DNA of 64,000 bases from Muricea muricata (Eukaryota > Cnidaria > Anthozoa > Malacalcyonacea > Plexauridae), in the NCBI GenBank assembly GCA_963855995.1, contig OY979717.1, forward strand, positions 43,901,544 to 43,965,543. Reading direction: 5' to 3'. Of this stretch, positions 11,072 to 22,747 are shown one piece after another. The number at the start of each line of letters is the position of its first letter. The first letter of the stretch is position 1. The position numbers were made by a program, and so were the translations under genes. The notes under the pieces are model-generated. The model had not been told where the DNA came from and searched no databases. It saw only the letters and a list, made by a program, of their open reading frames with translations.

Positions 11072-12636
11072 TCACAATTCTTCAAAATCTTGAAGTATTT
11101 GTTCAAAACACTCTGAACACTTGCATGCCTTCTCACATACAGAGCAACATAGGTGTAAAGGTTCTTTTACAATGTTATAATCATAATCAAGGGCCTTAAG
11201 AAGTTTTTTCCTCAGGCAATCATTAGTTGCATGGCAAAACTCTCTCATATCACTTTGCATGATTGATCGATTTGTAGCAATATCTCTGTTATTGTAGTAT
11301 AAAATTGCGTCAGCTGGTTTACCATCACGACCGGCTCTACCTGTTTCTTGGAAATACTGTTTTACAGAACAAGGGGGGCATACATGAATAACTTGACGGA
11401 TATTTGGTACATCCACTCCCATTCCAATAGCAACTGTTGCAAATATGACACGAACAATGCTATTAGTTGAGCACATCTGCTGCAGGATTTGCACTTTCAT
11501 CTGTGATGTTTGAGGTGCATGGAATTGTGCAAACAGCCTGTTTTCTGGTATTGCAGGTGCACCTTCAGGATAATACTGATTCTGACCAAGGATTGACTGA
11601 AATAACCTATAAGCAAAGCCACACCATCTAAGAGGCAAATAAATGACTGTTAATGGGAAGTTCTGTTTTGATGTCAACAATTGGTCGGCAATTGGTTTTA
11701 AAATAGACTGGACTGCATCAATGTCCTTTCCAGATCGAAAAACTTTTCTATAGAAAATATTTGATCTGTCTGGGTTGCTAGTAACCAACTTGCATCTTTT
11801 TAAACCAACTGATTGTTTTATTTTACCAATATCAGACACACTGGCAGTTGCCGTCATTGCAAGAACAGGGATGTCTGGAAAAGATGCACAGACAACACCA
11901 AGTTTTCCATAGTCTGTCCTGAATTCACTGCCCCTAAAATGATTTAAAAATATGCGTTGAACGGCCTTAAAAATAGACTGCAATTTACACACAATATCTG
12001 TAGAAATACCCAATTAAATCTCCTCAAGTTAGGCTAGAACATAATGACTTACCAATCCAATATACAGTGTGCCTCGTCGACAACAATGGAAACAACGCGC
12101 TTTTGGTAGACCTCACTAAGGATTAAACTACGTCCAAATCTGGTTGATATAAGCGACTCTGGGTGTGCAAATACAATATGGTATTGTCCACTTTCGAGTT
12201 GATCTTTCTCGCACAGTCTGAAGTCACAGTCATATGAACTATCAACGTTCTCTTCAACAGGGTTCTTCACATCTTTGACAGAAATGGCTGACGCTCGGAG
12301 ACCACTTAAACCCAGTCGAGATATCTGATCTTGTATCAGGGCATTTAATGGCGATATCACAATAATAATTGATGAAACCTCTTTAGCAGTGATTCCAAGC
12401 GCTTTCCATCGAACAATTAAGTCATCTTGTTTATTATTTCTTGCGAACATTAAGCATGGAATAAGATGAAAAATCAAAGATTTCCCATAACCGGTTGGTA
12501 GTATGCAAATAAGATCGTTGCCCATATAAATAGTTTCCAAACAAACGACTTGTTTGGGCTTTAGAATTATATTATTGTACGCACTGTTGAGTATTGCGAA
12601 TTCCAAACAAGTCAAAAAAGCGATAAATTCGAGCAT
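11072..12636 (-). CDS. RecQ-like superfamily II DNA helicase of the Academ-type element, 481 aa
   Basis: Two exons, 12636-12053 and 11933-11072, join through a GTAAGT...TTTTAG intron that splits a Trp codon. Motifs in order are Walker A (PTGYGKSLIF), motif Ia region (ISPLNALIQDQ), DEAH box (VVDEAHCILDW), motif III (AMTATAS), motif V (FATVAIGMGVDVPNIRQVIH) and motif VI (QETGRAGRDG). A Cys-rich C-terminal segment (CCSVCEKACKCSEC) resembles a RecQ zinc-binding region. It is shorter than host RecQ proteins and has no RQC or HRDC domain. It probably unwinds DNA during transposition. All motifs are intact, and the gene is convergent with the transposase. Confidence 0.85.
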
Positions 12637-12887
12637 CTTCTTGCGCTAAATTAACGTTTTGCCAAAGACGAATGAATACATTTAAGGGTCTACCGCAACA
12701 TGTGGCAAGCAGGCAACATGTTTTCACGCAAAATACCATCAATGTAAGGCTTTGTAAGCTCATGTTACACATGTCATACCTGTCTGATTGATAAACAAGC
12801 GCGATCGCTTCCTGTAGTGGAAGCGCAAAGTGGAAGCTTTGTAATTTGATACTTGTCTACCCCCCTTGGTAATTAAAACATTCTCGA

Positions 12888-12956
12888 GCCACGTGACCAG
12901 CCGGCACCAGGGTAATTCCGCAGCGAAGCGAAGTTATTACCCTGGGTACGAGGTTG
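12888..12956. repeat. Right terminal inverted repeat of the Academ-type element
   Basis: Inverse of 5914-5982 with one difference (TACCC for TATCC). It is followed by the 9-bp target duplicate GTTTCTGTA at 12957-12965. Confidence 0.9.
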
Positions 12957-13149
12957 GTTTCTGTACTCGTATTGAAAAAGCAACTTGCTCAAGGTATTCA
13001 TCCCAGTCATTTTGATAATCATTGACCAGTTTGGCCAGTCGGACCTTTAGGGTTTGGTTGGTCCTCTCATCAAGTCCATTTGTTTGTGGATGGTAAGCAC
13101 TTGTAATGGATCGGGAAATTCCAAATTTCTTACAAATTTCTGTATTCAC
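12957..13149 (-). pseudogene. Ginger integrase exon with the catalytic-Glu region
   Basis: After an acceptor (TACTTAG), it reads VNTEICKKFGISRSITSAYH then PQTNGLDERTNQTLK, the HPQTNGxxER motif with the third catalytic acid (Glu) of DDE integrases. It continues NDWDEYLEQVAFSIRVQK and is cut by the Academ-type insertion. The exon resumes at 5904. Confidence 0.85.
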
Positions 13150-13228
13150 CTAAGTATTTGAAATAGAAAAAGCATGATGAAATGATCTTTTGGGAAGTTT
13201 TGCAGCTTAATAGGCTGATATTTTATAC

Positions 13229-13283
13229 CTTTGCAACAAATTCTCTGCCTTGATTTGACAATAGCCTGTTTGGGGCACCCCAT
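13229..13283 (-). pseudogene. Ginger integrase exon with second catalytic Asp replaced by Asn
   Basis: A 55-base exon between TTTATAG and GTATAA reads WGAPNRLLSNQGREFVAK. Active integrases read SDQGxEF here, so the catalytic Asp codon is now AAT (Asn). That alone should abolish activity. Confidence 0.8.
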
Positions 13284-13389
13284 CTATAAAAAAGTAACAA
13301 GCAGTTATTTCAAAATTACAAATAAGAAATACCCAAAACAATTATTGTTGACTCAAGCAATTACATTATAACACAAAAATTAACTGTAC

Positions 13390-13750
<361 letters not shown>

Positions 13751-13796
13751 ATAAGTATAAAAGATGAACGCGAACTCCAGAAAGATAAAATATAAT

Positions 13797-13850
13797 TATT
13801 TATAAACAGACGTTTCGCCCGTTATAAATAATTATACTTATATTATACTT
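13797..13850 (-). ncRNA. Partial hammerhead-like motif (3' half only)
   Basis: On the minus strand, GGGCGAAACGTCTG is flanked by inverted arms TAATTATTTATAA / TTATAAATAATTA. The GAAAC-GTC core resembles the 3' half of a hammerhead ribozyme, but the CTGATGA half is missing, so this is a decayed copy at best. I give it weight only because better copies lie nearby. Confidence 0.3.
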
Positions 13851-13932
13851 ATATTCTATTCATACAAGCGTCGTGTATCCTGTGGATCCTCCAGACAAGT
13901 GGCTTATTCGTTGGCAGGCCAGTCATCATTCG

Positions 13933-13936
<4 letters not shown>

Positions 13937-13972
<36 letters not shown>
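13937..13972. repeat. (AT)n microsatellite, short
   Basis: About 36 bp of AT dinucleotide between two non-repetitive islands that carry hammerhead-like sequence. Confidence 0.95.
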
Positions 13973-13976
<4 letters not shown>

Positions 13977-14011
13977 AGATAAAGACAAACTTGGTTTACT
14001 TCATATATTTA

Positions 14012-14067
14012 ATCACTACAAATTTGTTTCGTATGGCAGGCAAAGCCTGCCACACTCATCAGGTGAT
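14012..14067 (-). ncRNA. Candidate hammerhead ribozyme with minimal stem III
   Basis: On the minus strand the order is ATCAC (stem I), CTGATGA (core), an 11-bp stem II (GTGTGGCAGGC / GCCTGCCATAC, loop TTT), GAAA (core), a tiny stem III (ACAAA / TTTGT), then GTA as the cleavage triplet and GTGAT closing stem I. All invariant core positions are present. Hammerheads with very short stem III are known from Penelope-like elements and retrozymes, where they work as dimers. This one is bordered by AT microsatellites and lies within the broken Ginger integrase. Activity is inferred, not shown. Confidence 0.7.
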
Positions 14068-14104
14068 AGTCGCGTCTGATGGTAGTGCCTAGGGAATTTG
14101 ATAC

Positions 14105-14232
<128 letters not shown>

Positions 14233-14300
14233 ATGAGGAGTTTAAGAAAGCGAACCACCAACAATTTCTGACAACCTTCAATTTATAACTGAACTTTATT

Positions 14301-14334
14301 GAGACGTTTCGGCTACAGCCTTCATCAATCTCGG
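14301..14334 (-). ncRNA. Second hammerhead-like motif, core slightly degraded
   Basis: On the minus strand: GAGAT, TTGATGA, a GGCT/AGCC hairpin, then GAAAC and GTCTC. Stem I can form from GAGA/TCTC. The first core base is T rather than C, and stem III is reduced to the self-complementary ACGT type. It has the same layout as the better copy at 14012-14067, again beside AT tracts, so it is probably a decayed relative. Confidence 0.45.
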
Positions 14335-14363
14335 TTCTATTGATCGGGAAATTATTGTTAAAC

Positions 14364-14471
<108 letters not shown>

Positions 14472-14491
14472 CAAATGTATAGTATATTAAC

Positions 14492-14603
14492 CAATGAGAT
14501 CCATCCCAACTAATTCCATAGCTTTGTCAACTTTAATTGACTTTAATTCGGGAGCCCGAGTCTTTAATTTGTCATATCGTTGACACCGATCACACGATTT
14601 ACA
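14492..14603 (-). pseudogene. Ginger integrase exon with the first catalytic Asp
   Basis: Between a TTTTTAG acceptor and a GTTAAT donor it reads CKSCDRCQRYDK and then MELVGMDLIG. CxxCQR is the end of the H2C2 zinc-binding domain. The Asp in GMDLIG is the first catalytic acid of the core. This exon is open and in phase with the exon at 14717-15025. Confidence 0.8.
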
Positions 14604-14716
14604 CTAAAAATTGATGGAACAGTTGATAGTTAATTTACAAAATTTAATACAAGCAAATAGCATTGCTGAGTATTTGTCAAAATACTGGCATAATTGACAT
14701 TGAAAAAAATACTTAC

Positions 14717-15025
14717 ATAGTTTACCACATCCTCTTTCATACCATTCCACATGTAGAATTGTGAAATTTTTGACAATGTGTTATTGATTCCACCATGTCC
14801 TCCCATTGGATTCGAATGGTACTGATGCAAGATCTCCTGGATTTCTGTTAATTCAGTAACCACTTTGCGCCTTACATCATTCTTTTTCCCAACATATATC
14901 AATTCGTTTCCTAAAAGAGGCAGCTTGATCAAAAAATGCAGTAACAAATTGTCACTGATCGTTTTGTTTTTGGCCAGGCTTTCTTCTCTACTGAGTGGAC
15001 ACTTTTCAGGTGATGAAGTGACCAT
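14717..15025 (-). pseudogene. Ginger 5' exon: H2C2 zinc-binding domain of the integrase
   Basis: Starts at an ATG (MVTSSPEKCPLS) and runs 103 codons to a GTAAGT donor. It contains HQYHSNPMGGHGGINNTLSK followed by FYMWNGMKEDVVNY, the His-His part of the H2C2 domain (consensus HxxxxxGHxGxxxTxxxIxxxYxWPGM). The companion Cys residues are in the next exon. This exon is intact and is probably the protein's N-terminus. Confidence 0.8.
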
Positions 15026-15059
15026 TTTCCAATAACTACAAACATAAACTATTTAGAAA

Positions 15060-18000
15060 ATTTGCTGATGTACCAATGATATATACAAACTGTATGTTAG
15101 TAGCACGGCAACACACATTGCAACAATGAAACTCTCAGGTAAAAAAGATTCATCTATTCATTTACAGTCTTCACAGACAGCTTTGCGAAAAGCAGATCAA
15201 GTGATGTTAATTGCTCGAGCTAAAGCGAGAGTCATAAATTCCCTTCGGTTTTTTTTTTCGCGCAAGACTTAGTCTCCCACGCGGCCACTCTACATTTTGA
15301 CCAATCGTGGCAAGTCTTTCAGGCTTAAGCTTATCTGATTGGCTGCTCTTCAGTCACATCAGTTTATCATCTCATTCGACTTCCTGTCCTTGACCATGAT
15401 GGGTCAGGCAAATGGCAAGATGTATATATGCTTTCTATCCCTACTCCGGATCCAAACAAAACGGCACTACGCTGATGCATACTCGATCCAAGCAAAATGG
15501 CTGTATATACGCTTTCTAGGCGTACCTGATCAAAACTAAATGACCATACACGTTTATCACGACTGGTCTGGCAAGTGGCAGCTGCGCTGTATTGTGATTG
15601 TAAACGTGCGTTTTAACACGCGCACTCGATCAAATATATGGGAATATTTGCTTCTACGCGTCCTCGATCCAAACAAAATGACTGTATATGTATACGCTTT
15701 CAAACGCCGCTCAACCTGACATACGCATACTTTAATTTGTCTACTCGTCTAGTTTATACAAATATACACCATCACATTTATCTACACTATATCAAACTTA
15801 CTTCTATCGCGATCGAGTTATACGGAAGAATATGTTGCCCTAATAGTATTAATTATGTACTGAAAAAGACCTCAGTGTCGAAATCTTGATGTGAATGGGC
15901 TGAATACGATATGCTATATGATTTGATATTAAGCACAGCTGTAAATATCGACAACAGCGTGCTCGAGACCCAAGTCAGATTCTGAGTAACAAAATTCACG
16001 CTGACGGATTTATATATGAAATATATTGACGCTATAGTTACGCTGCTAGCCAGCATAGTTAGCCCGATATTGGTTCAATATATATTTTAATGTGCTTATT
16101 GTAAAGATAATAACTCAGTCACCTTTTAATATATGTAAACATGGTGCAGACCATATGCAGATCGCGGCTGAGCGCTTTAGCTCGAGTAAACGCTTAGCAA
16201 GCGTCTTGTTTATATATAGGTTAAGCTTTAAACTTTGTACCATCAAACTTTGTTTGCCATATATTAAAACCTAGATGGATATGAGGAGATTTTTTTCAGA
16301 AAAAATTTTTAATTCTTTATTAATTATTTATACAAGAATTTTGGAATATATATAAGATTTTCAACATTCATATTTCGAGTATCACTTTTTCAACTCTGAA
16401 TCAATTCATGTTAGCAATCAGCAGTTGTCATAAAGGTCTAAGTTAACTATTTTGCACTAAACATCTACACCAGCAATGAATAACAGCATACGATTTTATT
16501 ATAGAAGACACGTGCAGATAGATTTAGGACAATTGTGCCGTGCTCCACAGCTTGTTGACGGCTACAAATACACCTGACTCTGTAAATAGCTTTGAAAAAA
16601 CTCCGAAACGTTTGTCGTTTGTATACAAACAAAACCAGTGACTTCTTGCAATGTGACAATCTCAGCACAGCGCGGAAACAACACACTCAATTGCGGGCGC
16701 ATGTATCAACTGCGCATGTGCAATACAATTTCAGCACGGAACAATCTCAGACTGCCACACCAGTGAATAAAAGTAATGTCCACCGCTTAGCTACGTTGCC
16801 AGAGAGACAGTAGAATTTCTCCACTATCACGTGATACGTTCTTAACCAATAAGAAACAGGAATAAATGAACTTTGACACTCAGTATATAATAAACTGTAT
16901 TCTCCTATTTTTATTTTCCTAGCCTATCAGCCAACAAAGTTCTCCTCTGAAATTTTAAAGTTATGTTTGATAATGTGAAGATTGTACCAAGAGAATAAAC
17001 TGTACCACTTGCCTATTAAAACTGATGGTATATTCTACAGCGTTTGCTGCCTTCGTATTGAATTCTTAAATTTATGACATTTTTTGCAGAATTTTAACCG
17101 TAAGAGTCAGATATGGAAGAAGATGAAAATAGGCATATAAAGTGAAGCAATTACCATAGGAAAGTGAGAAACTGGACAAGACCTGAAAGGAATGACCAAC
17201 GAAAAGGACACAAGATAAATTTCTCCGAAGAGTGGAACACAAGGAAAAATCTACACTATTGCCTAGTGCTGAAGGTCTCCCTGAATGGCCAATCTTCAAA
17301 CGAAGAATAACTTTCAAGAGGACATGGTTACACTTGAACTATTACTGTATTTGTTTATATATACTATATAGCGGACATTTTGTAATTGAATAGAGTTAAT
17401 AATGAATGGCAATTTACATTAATACACACTGAATTTTGATCAATCAAGGGGAACAAAATCTATCAACTAAAGAGTATCTAGGATAACTACAAACGTTGGA
17501 TCACAATTTAGTCGATGTAATGTAAGTTGTCCATTATATAGCGTACATCACAAGTGCGCAACTATTTACTATTCAAATACAGTTCCTTTATGTATTACAT
17601 GATGGTATTTAAATGGAGCGAAATGATTGTTTGGTCTTTTTTCAATACAAGGAACTTTCTATATGCATGTTCAACTAAATCCTTACTTTGCTGAACATGC
17701 AAAACCGTATTCCGTTCATAGAGGACACCTCGCATTAATATATATAGACGGCATGAACGTCTTTGCATGTTATGCTGTGTAAAACAAGTTTCACGTTAGC
17801 CATGACTTATTCTTGATTTGCCTCATTTAAATGCTCGTATTCTTATGTATTGATTTCAACGTAAAAATATAGTTTATTATTTTAAACTGGTGATTTTGCT
17901 TCATTATCTCTTTCTAAGCTTTGTGAAACATGCAAGTCGCATGTTTACAAGTTAATTTATACAATATTGTGTCACGTTTAACGACAACCCAAGGCCTAAC

Positions 18001-18270
18001 GCGAAAATGCTACAATGGCACCGTATAATTTGGAAAATTTAAGCGTTAATAGGCTTTAAGACCTTTAACTGCAGTCATCAAATTTAAAAGCTATGATCGT
18101 TTTGAAATTGAAAAATACCTTAAAGTTACATTATTTCTACCGGAAAGCCAAGATTTCAGTTAAAAATATGCGACCTTAAAGTCTACTTAAAGACTCGGTA
18201 TTCATTTAATGGTTGTTTAGGGTTACCTTTAATGGACCTTAGATTTCCATTTCCTAACATTTAAGGTTGA
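15060..18270. other. Gene-poor stretch
   Basis: I see no convincing coding region. Between about 15440 and 15715 a phrase like CGATCCAAACAAAATG followed by CTGTATATACGCTTTC recurs about four or five times at irregular spacing, a degenerate repeat. Short CTTTAA/TTAAAG phrases are dense near 18050-18260 and again at 21870-22050, on both sides of the LINE insertion, suggesting that one host sequence was split by it. Confidence 0.5.
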
Positions 18271-18471
18271 CTTATTAATAATAATAATAGTAATAATAAT
18301 AAATGCTTTATTTGTATGACCAAATTACAGGTATTACAAAGCTCTCAAAGTGTGCGTATTACAATGGTGCTATAGTATTATGAAAGTGCGGATATTATAA
18401 GAAAGTGCTAAATATGGAAATGAAGTTAAATCTACGAGAATTCGTGCTATTTACAATTTTTGGTTACTAGA

Positions 18472-20777
18472 TTATTGCAAAGATGTTGTACTTTGAAGGA
18501 ATTTGTCTCTGGTTGTGAAGCAGTCCGAAAGAAATTTTGAAAATAAGTTGAGTAATATTGGGTCACTGGAGGATATTAAGTGACCTGATAGATTTTGTTT
18601 TGATTCATTTGTGAGTTCCATTTTCAGTATATTTTTTAATATATTGTTGGAGTTGTTTCTTTCTGCTTCGTAACATTGACAGTCAAAGATAAAGTGGTAT
18701 TCATCTTCAACTGCTTCAATGTTGCAGTTTTTACACAGTCGTTCGTCACGAGGTAAGTTTTGGTAGCGTCCGTATTCAACTTTCAGTTTGTGATTGCTGA
18801 TGCGGAATTGTGTAAATATTCTTCGTTGATTTTTGAGCGGTATTTTGGTTAGGTAATCTTCAAGTTTGTAGTCTTTTTTAAAAGTAGAATAGAATGATAA
18901 TTTGGTTGATTTTGAAATCTCCTTTTTCCAGAATGATATATAAGTATCTTTTACGTTTTTGATAATTTCTATAGAGCCCGAGTTTTCTATTTTAGTTTCC
19001 AAGTCTGTTATTGGTTTATCATTTGTGTCATAATAGGAATTTATCGATTTCAATATATTTGAATAGAAAGATTCTTTACCTTGATTGTGCAGTGCTTTTG
19101 AAAGTAGAAAAGCTTGTTTTGCGATTGCTTTTTCTGGGAGTTGGTTCAAATGGTTAATGTAATTCAATGTTCTTTTGAGCATCGGAATAAGTAGAGGGAT
19201 TTACCGAGTTCACCTCTGCTTGCGAGGTTACTGGCTTTTTTGTTAACTCCCAAGTATAATTTGCAGAATTTTAGGTGGGTTTTTTCGATAGGTGTTTTGT
19301 CCCATTTTTTAAAATCGTTTTTGGCATATGCTCCCCATACTTCTGAGCCATATAATAAGATAGGGGATATAATGCTGTCGAAAATTTTGATGGCGATTTT
19401 GGGAGTTAAAGCATGGAGGTCGAGGTGTCTTCGTATTTTGTATAAGGCATGCATTGCCTTTTCACTGAGTTGTTGTTGTGCTATTGAAAATTTTGCATTT
19501 GACGTTAGTTTTACACCAAGGTATGTATATTCATTTGTGATATCAACAGATGAATTGCCTAAGAGAAAATTTAAATTTTGACTCTTTTTTGAGTTATGTT
19601 TTTGGAGAATCATAATTTTTGTCTTTTTCATATTGATTTCCATTAACCATTTTTTGCTCCATTCATAAAGTTTGTTTAGACAGTTTTGGAGACCGTTTTT
19701 TGATTTTGATAGAACAACAAGGTCATCTGCATAGATCAGGCTGCTCACTGTTGTTCCATCGGGTAGTACAAATGGGTCTGAACTTGTCTCTTGGAAGATT
19801 TTTGGTAATTCATTTATGTAGATGTTAAATAACAGAGGGCTAAGAATGCATCCTTGACGGACCCCTCTCTTATATGGGAAGAAAGTTGTTCTGTGATCAG
19901 AACATTTAATTGCACATTGAGTGTTGGAGTATAGACTCTTAATTAAATCATAGAATCTTCCACCTATTCTATTTTTCAGTAATTTCAGAAAAAGACCTTC
20001 GTGCCATACGGAGTCAAAGGCCTTTCGGAAATCAACAAAACAGGCGTAGATCTTTCCATTTTTTTGTTGGTTAACATACTTGTCATGAATCGTCTTCAAA
20101 GTTAGAGTATGATCAGTTGTTCGGCTACCAGGCATAAAGCATATTTGTGAGGGGTGTATTAACTCTCTATCTTGCACATGTGACATTAGTCTTTCATTGA
20201 GAATCATACAGAAAAGTTTACCCAGACAACTTGAGACACAGATCCCTCGGTAATTGTTGGGGTCGAGGTAGTTTCCTGATTTAAAAATTGGTGTAATCAA
20301 GCCTTCGCACCAAGCTTTTGGGAAGTTTCCTGATTTTAGAATTAAATTGAAAACTTTAATAAATCCTTTGATGAGAATATCAAAACTCGATTTAATAATT
20401 TCATTACTGATTCTATCAGAATAGGTAGCTTTTTCCAATTTTATCTTTTTCACTGTGTTCATTAATTCGTTTTCTGTTATAGGTGCATCAAGTTCATCAA
20501 ATTGGTCTCTGCTTCTTTCTATGGATTTTAAATTCTCAATGATATTATCATGTTCTATATTAAGGTTATGAGTGGAGTGTAATTGTTGGAAGTGATTTAG
20601 TAGTTCATCTTCTTTTGGGCTATCCTTAGATTTTGTTTCTAGGTTATCTGAAGTTGTTTTAAGTACTTTCCAGAAGGTGTTTGGATCTGTTTCGGTTGCC
20701 TTTATAATTTCAGAAATTTTGTCTTCGTGGAACTTATCTTTTTTTCTTTTTAGAGTCTGTTTATATGTTTTCAGCAT
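18472..20777 (-). pseudogene. LINE reverse transcriptase and C-terminal Cys-rich domain, frameshifted
   Basis: Frame 20777-19164 carries the RT: NNYRGICVSSCLGK, ACFVDFRKAFDSVWH (first catalytic Asp), KRGVRQGCILSPLLFNIYIN and the active site SLIYADDLVVLS. It then runs out of frame near 19185. Frame 19182-18472 continues the protein with LPRDERLCKNCNIEAVEDEY and HFIFDC, the Cys/His motif found at the C-termini of many LINE proteins. Translation would stop early, so this copy cannot be active. Confidence 0.9.
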
Positions 20778-21783
20778 GTTGTGGTATGTATCTCGTAGAT
20801 AGTATTGGTTGGCTCTCTATGTTTTTTATTAGCTAGTTTTCTTAGTTGGTGACGTTGAATTCTGCATTCACCATCGAACCATTTTTTTTTTGCTATATTA
20901 GTTAGTTTTCGTCTGTGTTTTTTCTTTTTTATTTTACATGATCGTTTTGATGCATCAATAATCATGTCTTCAAATTCAGAGACACAGTTATTAATGCCTT
21001 CTGGATTTTCAATGAAATCAGAGTCTAAGAATCTTTTTAGTTTGACTTGAAATTCAGTAGATTTTAATGTTTGTCTGAGAAAATGTTTGGAATTCTCTTC
21101 CCAAATAAACTGAGGTGGTAGGATATATTTGGGCTTGTGTGTTTGTTTGTTTTCATCACTATCTGATTTTATGCAGATGTCAAGCCAAGCAACAATTTGG
21201 CTATGATCAGATAAATAATTTGGTGGTTTTACAATAAAATGTTGTGCATTTTGAAAGATTGTTTGATTACATATAATGTAATCAACTGTGCTCACTCCAT
21301 TTTTCCCATGAAAGGTGGGTCTTCCAAAAGAATCACCTTTAGTTCTTCCGTTTAAAATGCGTAAATCAGTATTCTTACAAATATTAATTAATTGTTTGCC
21401 ATGGTTGTTGATGTTATTGTCAATGTTTTGTCGGTTTTTTGGTTGTAAGGAACTCTCACTTGAATCATTTATAAAGTTGTTTCCAACTTTAGAAACAAAA
21501 TCATCTAGTTTACCTGTTCTTGCATTGAAATCACCAAGAATTATTATATTTCCTTTTGATTGGAATGAAACAATATCATTTTCAAGTTCTTCAAATATTT
21601 CATCATCAAAGTAGGCTGACTTTTCTGGGGGAATGTAAGTACCGCAGAGAAAAAGGTTTTGTTTCGTGTTTAAAATTTCTTTTGAAATCTCACACCATAG
21701 GAAGTTTTTTGATTGCTTTACTAAAGAGACATGCTTTTCAAATTTGTTTTTAACTAACAGGGCTATACCTTCTGATAGCCGGC
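20771..21783 (-). pseudogene. LINE endonuclease domain, N-terminus missing
   Basis: The minus-strand frame is open from about 21783 and reads SEGIALLVKNKFEK, FLCGTYIPPEKS, IIILGDFNARTG, TVDYIICN and LSDHSQIVAWL. GDFNAR and SDHSQI are the conserved metal-binding and catalytic blocks of the apurinic-type endonuclease. The first blocks of the domain are absent. It joins the RT only after a frameshift near 20800. Confidence 0.85.
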
Positions 21784-22118
21784 AAATTAAGCATCAGGAA
21801 ATGCTATTTTCATGAATTTTAGCGAATATTTAGGCACCGCCAGAAATGCGTCAATTATTTGCTTTCAGTAAGCACTTAAATCTACATTAAAGTTTCTTTC
21901 TATAACTTTAATGATTCACTAAAGTCATCTTAAATGTTCCAATAATGCAACTTTAATGGTGCTTTTGGGTCACTTAAATATTAAATTTTGTCCTGTGATA
22001 TCTAAGTATACTAATTAAAGATGGAAAATTCATTAAGGTCTATATAAGTTAACCTGTACTGCCTTTCAGGGCAAGTGTGCCCTTTGCAAGATATAATCGA
22101 AGAGTCTTTTTTTAATAA

Positions 22119-22238
22119 ATGGCTTGTGGCAGGCAAACGTTCATAGCGACGTTGCTTTTAATTTTGATCCTTCTATGTCGGCTCTTCCTATCATTGCGAA
22201 GCAGAATTCACCAAGCGTCGGATTGTTCACCCGCCAAT

Positions 22239-22278
<40 letters not shown>

Positions 22279-22715
22279 CGTTTTACCCTACTGTTGAATG
22301 GTTTTTTCAATAGTAATTACGCTCAGTACGAGAGGAACCGCAGATTTAGACAACTGGCTCATGTACTTGCCTGAAAAGACAATGGTGCGAAGCTACAATC
22401 TGTTGGATTATGATTGAACGCCTCTAAATCAGAATCCGTGCTAGAACGCAACGATTCTCTAACTCTGGGAAACTTAAGCGAACCAAAATAGGGAGGCAGT
22501 TGCATCCTAGCTAGTCCCGTTTCTTCTGCGTCACAACATGCCTGTGCTGCATACGATGCGGCCACGCACTAAAGCGATCCAAATTTAATTTGCCTAGAGC
22601 TAAATCCTTTGCAGACGCCTTAAATAAGAACGGGGTATTGTACGCAGTAGAGTATCGTAGCCGTGTTGCTATGATCAGCTGAGATTAAGACCTTGCTCGA
22701 CGATTTGTTTCCTCT
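22119..22715 (+). rRNA. 28S rRNA 3' end (fragment)
   Basis: Recognisable large-subunit sequence, including GGCTCTTCCTATCATTGCGA, GTGAGCTGGGTTTAGACCGT, CGCTCAGTACGAGAGGAACC and GAACGCCTCTAA, near the 3' end of metazoan 28S. It starts abruptly, so the upstream 28S is missing. It carries apparent substitutions relative to the conserved core. It is followed after about 35 bases by 18S. Confidence 0.85.
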
Positions 22716-22747
22716 AATCTTTTCCCTTTTTTGTTTTTTTTTTCGTG

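Larger units (their letters stand above)
5914..12956. mobile_element. Complete Academ-type DNA transposon with helicase (AcademH-like)
   Basis: The element is 7043 bp, with 69-bp terminal inverted repeats starting CAACCTCGTA that differ at one base, and identical flanking 9-bp duplications (GTTTCTGTA, 5905-5913 and 12957-12965). It carries two convergent spliced genes with no stop or frameshift: a 908-aa transposase-like protein (+) and a 481-aa RecQ-like helicase (-). A transposase with a GDQLT motif paired with a superfamily II helicase matches what is known of the AcademH lineage. It lies in an exon of a dead Ginger element. Matching duplications and open frames imply a recent insertion, possibly still active. 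Confidence 0.85.
18270..21785 (-). mobile_element. 5'-truncated non-LTR retrotransposon (LINE)
   Basis: A minus-strand EN-RT element with a TAA/TAT-rich 3' tail at about 18272-18300. The 5' end stops inside the endonuclease near 21785, as expected for incomplete reverse transcription. Two frameshifts (near 20800 and 19185) break the polyprotein. The RT resembles the broad jockey/CR1/I group. The clade needs a phylogeny. Confidence 0.9.

Noticed and set aside
16465-17317. Short ORFs between 16.4 and 17.3 kb
   Set aside because: No motif, no splice context and biased composition. I could not support any as a gene.
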